In this document: piece by piece, positions 57,290-64,000 of the stretch
Layout: the number at the start of each line of letters is the position of its first letter
Position numbering within the stretch: the first letter of the stretch is position 1
NCBI GenBank assembly: GCA_023213395.1
Contig: CM041465.1
Span: 191,091,741-191,155,740, forward strand
From: Cycas panzhihuaensis
Lineage: Eukaryota > Cycadophyta
Direction of reading: 5' to 3'
Length of the DNA: 64,000 nucleotides
Notes under the pieces: generated by a model
Seen by the model: only the letters and a program-made list of their open reading frames with translations
Database searches by the model: none
What the model was told of the DNA's origin: nothing
Translations under genes and position numbers: made by a program

Positions 57290-58350
57290 AATCAAATATG
57301 ACCCTACCCACTTAGGTAATAATTTACGTAGTTTATCATGTAAATACTCAAGTTTAAGAACTTTATCTCTAATATAAAACTTGTGAGGTCTCAATCATCT
57401 GTCATGAACTACTTGAGCTCTGGCTTTTGAGACAATATTATTTTAGAGGGTAGTTAAGTGTATTTTATCCATCTTTTCTAACTCTTAAAAACAAGTTTCT
57501 CTATGAAATTCTTTATCAGTAAATTCTTTAAATTATATACAAAAGGATGGTATTTTGACCTCCGAAGGCAAAATAGCCTTAGCTCCATATACTAAAGAAA
57601 ATAGTGCCATCCCAGTAACATTTCTGATAAAAGTGTGATAAGCCCATAAAGCAAAAAATAATTAGACATGTGAATCATGATGAGAAGTAACTATGGTCTT
57701 AGCCAAAATCTTAGCTACTGTCTTATTAAAAGCTTCCACTTATCCATTAGCCTAGGGGTGATAGGGAGCTAAGATTCAATGAGTAATATGAAATTTCTTA
57801 TACAACTCTATTACATAGGGATTACAAAATAAAGTTCTATTATTAGTAATAATGACATCTAGAATTCTAAATATATAAATAATATATTGGAAGATAAAAG
57901 TACTAACCACTTTTTTAGTAGTAGAGACCAAAGGAATACCCTCACTCTATTTAGTAAAATATTTAGTAGCTATTGTAATAAATTTATATCCATTTAAAGA
58001 TGGAGGAAAATTTATCCAATAAGGTCTAGTCCCCATTGAGGAAATGGCCAAGGAGATATAATAGATTTGAGACCTTGAGTTGGTTGATGAATAAGAGTGG
58101 CATGGGATTAATACTTATCGAAAATTTTGAACATATGTATGGCCATCCTTAAATAATATGAGCTAATAGTATTTCACTCATAGGATACATTGGGCGATGG
58201 ACTAACCACCGAAATGGACTCTATAAATATCATGATAATATTCTACCAAGGCAATTTAAGCTTCAATAGGGGAAAGGCAACATAGTAGAATTCCATCAAA
58301 TGAACATTTATATAGAATGTTATCTAGTAGAAGATACTATTGAGTAATAG
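57290..58350 (-). pseudogene. Gypsy integrase remnant
   Basis: Minus strand, following RNase H. YYHDIYRVHFGG (about 58240) marks the zinc-binding start. The core has GTRPYWINFPPSLNGYKFITIATKYF (split by substitutions, about 58045-57965), in which the first catalytic Asp is not preserved. ITNNRTLF (about 57850) has Asn in the second Asp position. The Glu motif ANG-stop-VEAFNKTVAKIL is intact (about 57745). The C-terminal KLRKLLPKWVG block follows near 57310. Order after RT and RNase H identifies Ty3/gypsy. Confidence 0.8.
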
Positions 58351-59200
58351 CCCTAATTCTCTTTCTCATTTTTGTAGAAGAAGAAGAAAGGAAAGTTTGG
58401 TTTAAAAGCTAGGATTTAATATCCTTGTACTAGACCTCTTCTAAAGGGACAATTTCTATTTGAAGAATATGTTCGTCAAGAAGTCCATTATCAATAAATT
58501 CATTTAAGGGATTAGATAATGGGGCTTACGCCATCATTTTGGCAACTAACATTCCTTTCTTAGATTTTTTATTAACAATCTAGAAATCAAACTCTCATAG
58601 GAGTAAAGCCCATTTCTCCAATCATCCAATAAGATCACCTTCAATAAGTAAATCACAAATGGGATCATATTAGACAATGAGAAATGTGGTGTTACTATGG
58701 AGATAATGGAACAATTTCTTAGTAGTAAACACTAATGAAAGACACTCTTTCTTAGGAGGTGAATAATTAAGCTCAACCACGACTAGTGTTCTATTTATAA
58801 AATAAATAACTTATTCTTTCCTAAATTCATCCTTTTGAGTAAGCATACTAGCAAGATACTCTTTTGTAGAAGATGTGTATAAGATAAATGACTTATAAAA
58901 AATGGGAGGAGCAAGCATAGGGGCAGAGATTAATGTTTGTTTTAATTTATCAAAGGACTCTCAAGCAAGTGGACTCCAAGTAAGAGAAACATTCTTTTTT
59001 AAAAGATTTATCAGAGTTTTGGCATTTAATGTAAAATCAACTATGAAATGGCATAGGAAACTTAATTTTGCAAGGAACAATTTAACTTGATTTTGTGTAT
59101 GAGGAGGTAGCATTTTAATAATGCCTTTCACCCTATCAGGGTCTACCCTAATACTATCATGAGAGACTATATTGCTTAATATTTTTCCTAAAATAATTAT
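58351..59200 (-). pseudogene. Gypsy RNase H remnant
   Basis: Minus strand. KLKQTLISAPMLAPPIFYKSFILYTSSTKEYLASML (about 58955-58845, interrupted in reality by decay) is the RNase H N-terminal strand, with Thr/Ser at the first Asp. ELNYSPPKKECLSLVF (about 58775) holds the Glu. EKWALLL-stop-EFDF (about 58615) is the Tat-lineage-like block at the end of this domain. Confidence 0.75.
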
Positions 59201-60100
59201 AAATATACAATTATTTAGATTAAGACAAAGGCAAAAATTTTAGCATCTTTCAAAGATAGTTCTTAGATCTTGAATGTGGTCTCTTTGGTGATGCGATAGG
59301 GCAAGCATATCATCTAAGTAAATAGCCATTATAACTCCAATATAGTCATGAAAAATAAATACCATAGCCCATTGGTATGTAGCTCCAACATTTTTAAGAT
59401 TGAATGGCATAACCTTATAATTAAAAGTTCCCCATGGCATGGTGAAAGCAATCTTATGTTGATCTTCAAGAGAGATAAGGATCTAATTATAACCCCAAAA
59501 ATTGTCCATAATAGACATAACTTCAAAACTAGCAGTTTGGTCCTAAATTTAATCTAAAAATTGAAGAGAAAATTTATCCTTAGGACATGCATCATAAATG
59601 TCACAAAGAATAATACAAATCTAGATAGAACCATTCTTTTTTACCATAGGAACTGTATTGGAAACCCATTAACAATAATTAATGCATATAATAAAGCTTT
59701 CTTTTAAGAGTTTTACCACTTTTTATTTGATAGTAGTTGATAAATGAGAATGTATAGGCCCTTGCCTTTATCTCGTAGGCTTGACCTCTAAAATAGTAGT
59801 GATATTATAAATAACAACATCAAGATAAAAGCCTTACATATCATTATAATCCCAAACAAAGACTATGATAAACTCACAAAAAAAGCTCTTTGAGTTGCCC
59901 TACTTCTTTGGGAGTGCAATATACCCCAACTTTAATTATCCTTAGAGTTTTACCTACCTCTAAATAAATATCAATAGTTTCACCTATAAGCATAGTATTC
60001 CCTTCCTCAAAATGAGAAGGATCAGAGTCTACAAAGGATGTAGAATCGTTAGAAAATTGATGAGAATCAACTAAAGGGAAATTAGGATGCAATTGTTTAA
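59201..60100 (-). pseudogene. Gypsy reverse transcriptase remnant
   Basis: Minus strand. The start has GVYCTPKEVGQLKELF (about 59920). The open frame 59440-59240 holds PWGTFNYKVMPFNLKNVGATYQ and the catalytic YLDD at 59320-59309, followed by HIQDLRTIFERC. KMLPPHTQNQVKLFLAKLSFLCHF (about 59110-59040) is the thumb region. The MPF-x-LKN-x-GATYQ form is typical of the Tat/Athila branch of plant Ty3/gypsy. Confidence 0.88.
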
Positions 60101-60700
60101 CAAACCTAAGCTTATAGTGATTAAGGAGAAGGTAAGATGAAGCTCCACCTAAACATTCTAAAATTTCTTCATCATTTTCAAAATGGTCAAGTTGATAAAG
60201 ATCTCTAAAGATAGAGTTCTTAGTTCTAGATTAAAAATGATGAAATGAATTTGTAGGAATAATATTTTTAGGAGGGTTATGATACTAATTTAGGATGATG
60301 TCCATTATTGTAGATATTTACAAAAAAAGACTAGATTGATTAGGAATTTCCCAATCTAAGTTTAGTCTTAGATGAAAACTGGGTTCATCAATCAAAGAAA
60401 GGCTTATAGAAGGAAATATATAAACAAAGGATTATATATTATACTCTTGAGAAAACTGCAACGAAGGAAGGGAAATTGAGGAAATTATATTCACTTCTTT
60501 AGTCCCACTAAAATATGATGGACTTAATCTAAACAAGACATATAATAAAGATGGTTCACCTTCTAAGGATAAAATATTGAGGTGTTGATGTAGTAAAAGT
60601 TTTTCTCATTTTGATTAAGCCAAGTGCCTAGAAAAGGAGATTGATTATTAGAGACCTTACTAGCTGATACCATAGATTTAAGAGACAAAGGTGCTTGCCT
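60101..60700 (-). pseudogene. Gypsy pol upstream linker (protease/RT spacer)
   Basis: A coding-like minus-strand frame continues above the RT: HPNFPLVDSHQFSNDS, DLYQLDHFENDEEILE, and PSFHLRLNLDWEIPNQ near 60350. No protease active-site motif is visible. Acidic, Asp/Glu-rich linkers of this kind precede RT in Tat-like elements. Confidence 0.5.
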
Positions 60701-63380
60701 ATATGGGTAAGTAACAAGTTACAAAGTGTGTTGGAATAATGCCCATTAGGGCTCATATCCTCATATCTACCTAGGGTTTGTTACCCATATTAGAGAGATA
60801 ACCAAGACATTAACAAGGATACTATTACGGCTCTATATCAAATTTTATCCACACATTATCAAATTTGGCAACATATATTTAAGCATTTGTTAATAGTTCA
60901 GGAATTATTAGGAGGACCTGAACTAAATGTCTCTTAATTCTTGTTTCGATTAAAATCGGGAGATATAAAGTTCAGTTAGTCCTAAGGAACCACCTTTGCC
61001 CAACTCCTAAGAAGGAGTCTTCACTTAGTAGTTCTATCTAATAAAGTGTGAATGAATGTGACAAAAGGTATGGATATGAAAGGGAGGTAGTAGAATCTTC
61101 TAACCTACAAAACTGGGCAAAGGAGTTCTAAATTCAAAGCTACACTAATAGTATCCTTAATGTCCTTCCTAGTGACTCCTCTCATATGATCTTTTCAATA
61201 TTTTTTGTTCTACTTAGATGTAGGAGAGGGTAAGCCAATAGAAAAGTGGTTTGTCTTATTTTGTTCCTTGTCTTTATTTGTGCTCACTTTGTTTTCTTTC
61301 TTTTTGATTATCTTTTTTGTTTTTACAGTATTTATGGTCACTCTGTCTTCCTTTGGGTTTTATTCTTCTTTTCTTTCTTTTTTTATTAGATCTTGATATA
61401 ATATTAATAAAGAAACAAAACAAAGAAAGCAAGATAATTCTAGGTAATCAATGAGACTAAAAGACCAAACCTATATTTTTTAAAATTTTATGTTTTTAAC
61501 AATTAAAAGTAAACAAACTAGAAAATATGTACGCTAGCTTTTTATGTCCTTTTTTCTTTGTTTTGAAAATGAAAGATGTACATGCAAATATGAAATGATC
61601 TTCCTACATGCAATATGCATACTTCATTTCAAAAAAGATGATACTATCAAAAGATGAAACACACTATATGATCATTTATACAAGTTTTCCAAAGAGATCA
61701 ATAACATACAAAACTAGTTAACAAACTTCATCTTTCATACATACAACTAATTATTTGAAAGAAATATGATGAATGGTGCAAAAAGAAAAGAGAATTTTAG
61801 AAGATATTACTGTTATTTTCTAATGATTTTTAGACCTATGAAATGACAGGTGAACCATAAATTTGAACCACAACTTTCACATGAAGAACTAGTTTTAATG
61901 GTTCTATCACGATTGGAGTAAGAGAAGCTCTAAAAGGATCCTTGAACCTATATCAAACTGAAAAATCAAAGATGTTTTTACTTTTTAATATTTTTAACTT
62001 CTCTTTTAAAAGATAAAGAAACAAACTTGAAAGTAAAAATCAATCAAACCATAGGATCATGAGAATGAAACTCCTTTCCTATTATACAAGAATGCATCAG
62101 AATGGCAGTTTTTCTTTTCAACTAATCAATTTTTTTCTACAAACTTTCCTTCAAAGTAAATCAAAGGAGGATAATGATTACCAAAGGAGGCTAAACTATA
62201 GCCTAACAATACCAAAATGAGTGGTGAATTGTATGAAATATAAACAATTATAGAAGACTAGGAAGAGATAGTTAGATGAGTGATGGAGAGATGACCATGC
62301 TCCACCCTAGTCTAACCCTTAAGGAAACCCACAAAGGGCTAACCTTTTAGTATATATTTCAAAGTCTAAAATAAATACAAGATCAATGTAACAATCAACC
62401 AAAGAAAAGAGTAATTTCTAAGTAAACAATACCTTTAAAGTACTGTGAAATAAGCTAAAAACTTAATAGGAAAGACTTTACCTAATTGGAAGAAGTTTGA
62501 AATATGAAACCTTGATAAAAGTCCAAAAGATTGAAGCTCAAAATATCAACATTCAAATATCAGCAACACAACATCAAAAATCTTCCATAATTTCACCCAT
62601 AAGACTTTTTAAAATCTAAGTTTAAGTCTCACAGTAACAGTCTTCAAAAATCTCTAAGCAAATTTAAAAATCCACTACAAACTTGAGCAAATCACTACTA
62701 ACTCATCAATAATAAATCACATAAGACTTAACATCATTCCTAGTCATTGAAGAGATTAAATCCTACCAAATCTGGGTGGTGGCATGTAAAATTCTAGTGT
62801 GTTGGCTAAGTTTTACATGTATAACAGTCAAAAATATGACCGGTCATATTTTTCAACCTACAAAAACGTGACTTTGTACTGAAAACACAGCCGGTCATGT
62901 TTTTGGCAGTGCTAAAAATATGATAATTATGGAGGTAAAAATTAGTTCAAAAAAGTTAAAATTTAATATTAAATAAAAATTGAAATATAAAAATGACTTC
63001 ATAAATAAGTAAATAAGTCTAAGACAAGGTGAAAAATATTAAATACAGGCCCAAAAATAACAAGAAATAATAAAATTAGGTGAAATCAAGGACAAAATAT
63101 AAAAATAACAAATTTTGAAGGAGGTATAAGTTCAAATTGATCATGAAGGAAAACTTTAGTGCCATAGTTTAAGTCGTTAGTGGATAATAGTAAAAATACA
63201 AGTCACATTATCATTCACCATAATTCATTAAATCAAATTCACATATTCCTTATATAAAATGTGACCTAATCTATGATCAAGCAAATCTATCATTCATTTT
63301 CTACGAAACCATACATAAACATATCAAAACTTACCAATATAAGTCAAATATAAATCAAAAGGCCAAGTTTTATTGAAACA
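60701..63380 (-). other. Gypsy gag/leader or 5' LTR region, not resolved
   Basis: No gag or zinc knuckle found. The upper part (to 63380) may be an LTR: its upper edge adjoins a minus-strand polypurine-like tract (63392-63381) that resembles the one at 45471. No primer site was found, so the LTR cannot be delimited. Small inverted motifs of the type CCGGTCATATTTTT lie at 62838-62905. Confidence 0.35.
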
Positions 63381-63392
63381 TTTTCCCCCTTG
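63381..63392 (-). other. Polypurine-like tract (minus strand)
   Basis: Minus strand AAGGGGGAAAA. The surrounding about 95 bases align with 45460-45560 at roughly six bases in ten by eye, including GATGGTGA-x-x-GGTGG downstream. Confidence 0.5.
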
Positions 63393-63584
63393 ATACTTGA
63401 AGCTCCTATTCTAAAGAGGGAGATAGGATGGTGAGAGGTGGTAATGATATAAGTAATCATTATTCTGGTCAAAGTGATTGGAACCAAATGAAATACATAA
63501 ATGATGGGGTAACACAACTCTATGACCTAATATAAAATGAAATACGTATGATAACAAGATCAAAAGAAACTCTTACTAGCAAAT

Positions 63585-63850
63585 CTAACTAAAAGGACTA
63601 GGCATTTACCATCTAAACATTACTATTTACACCTCTTGCCCAAAAGGATTGGGCACCTAATTGCCATGAATCTATCCAAAAAGACTAGGTATCTAACATC
63701 ACTAAAAACCTACCTAAAAGGACTGGGTATCCATTAATATCAAGAACCTACCCAAAATGATTGGGTATCTATCACCAAAATGTCATTCTTTTCACCTTTT
63801 GCCTAAAAGGATTAAGTATCTAACATCGTTAAACACCTACCTAACATCCA
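63585..63850. repeat. 38-48 bp degenerate tandem repeat, about six units
   Basis: Unit: CTACC(C/T)AAAAGGATTGGGTAT followed by CTAACATCAC-type sequence and AAACAC. Copies begin near 63585, 63638, 63675, 63713, 63750 and 63797. It lies just inside the polypurine-like tract, as does the 45754 array. Confidence 0.8.
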
Positions 63851-63945
63851 CAAACTAGATGGGACTTTATTATCATATAATATGCCCACAAGCTGGATGT
63901 AACTTCACTGCCAAATTCCCATAAACTAAATGGGACTCTAATATA
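63849..63945. repeat. About 33-bp degenerate tandem repeat, three units
   Basis: CCACAAACTAGATGGGACTT, CCACAAGCTGGATGTAACTT and CCATAAACTAAATGGGACTC follow each other at 30-37 bp spacing, a second, different array next to the first. Confidence 0.8.
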
Positions 63946-64000
63946 CAACAGGTCATAGTTTATCTCTCTTTAACCATGCATCAGAGGGAAATCTTTTTGT

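Noticed and set aside
61205-61396. 63-codon hydrophobic frame resembling a membrane protein
   Set aside because: It is a T-rich low-complexity stretch; Phe/Leu/Ser content follows from base composition.
63585-63945. CRISPR-like array
   Set aside because: Repeats are degenerate, directly adjoining and of uneven length with no unique spacers, in a plant retroelement context.

Overview
The window reads as repeat-dense intergenic DNA from a land plant, most likely a seed plant with a large, heavily methylated genome; I cannot name the species. The evidence is the transposon content: many Ty1/copia elements whose primer sites match initiator tRNA-Met, a Ty3/gypsy element with a Tat-like pol, a plant-type L1 LINE with a C-terminal RNase H, and a tRNA-derived SINE. 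I found no host protein gene, rRNA, functional tRNA gene or CRISPR array. Almost every coding region is a broken transposon gene. In-frame TAG replaces expected Gln (CAG) and Trp (TGG) codons again and again, the mark expected from cytosine methylation followed by C-to-T change.

Layout. 1535-9463 is a structurally complete copia element (Copia-A, + strand) with 312-bp LTRs and a 5-bp CAATA target duplication; a SINE (3832-4142, - strand) sits in its leader. 10521-13721 is a 5' copia fragment (Copia-B: LTR, gag, protease, integrase). Copia-C (LTR at 13722) follows directly. Its gag is split by Copia-D (16024-23412), which has both LTRs and all domains. Copia-C resumes at 23413 and runs to reverse transcriptase/RNase H, where it stops against an LTR of the Copia-B family at 26255.

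25457-35784 is a direct tandem duplication of about 5.1-5.2 kb (copies 25457-30591 and 30592-35784). One breakpoint lies in the Copia-C reverse transcriptase, the other in the gag of Copia-F. Each unit carries the same mosaic: Copia-C RT/RNase H, Copia-B-type LTR, minus-strand 3' LTR and RNase H/RT of Copia-E, then 5' LTR, leader and gag start of Copia-F. Downstream of the second unit the rest of Copia-F (to 37804) and of Copia-E (5' LTR to 42765) follows. Copia-F is flanked by ATTTA and Copia-E by ACTAT duplications, so the nesting order can be read directly. A CpG-richer, less decayed LTR fragment (Copia-G, about 39000-40881, - strand) lies inside Copia-E.

43250-64000 appears to be a large minus-strand Ty3/gypsy element (pol at 57290-60700, polypurine-like tracts at 45471 and 63381, tandem repeats beside both). 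It is interrupted by a full-length LINE (46906-53326, - strand) with a perfect 16-bp target duplication. The LINE has the longest open frame in the window (790 codons of ORF2) and keeps most catalytic motifs.

Nothing here works together as a host pathway. The interest lies in the insertion history, the tandem duplication, the decay pattern, and a few sequences I could not assign: an eroded plus-strand frame at 53390-54760, a tRNA-like fold at 39013-39067, and the SINE family.
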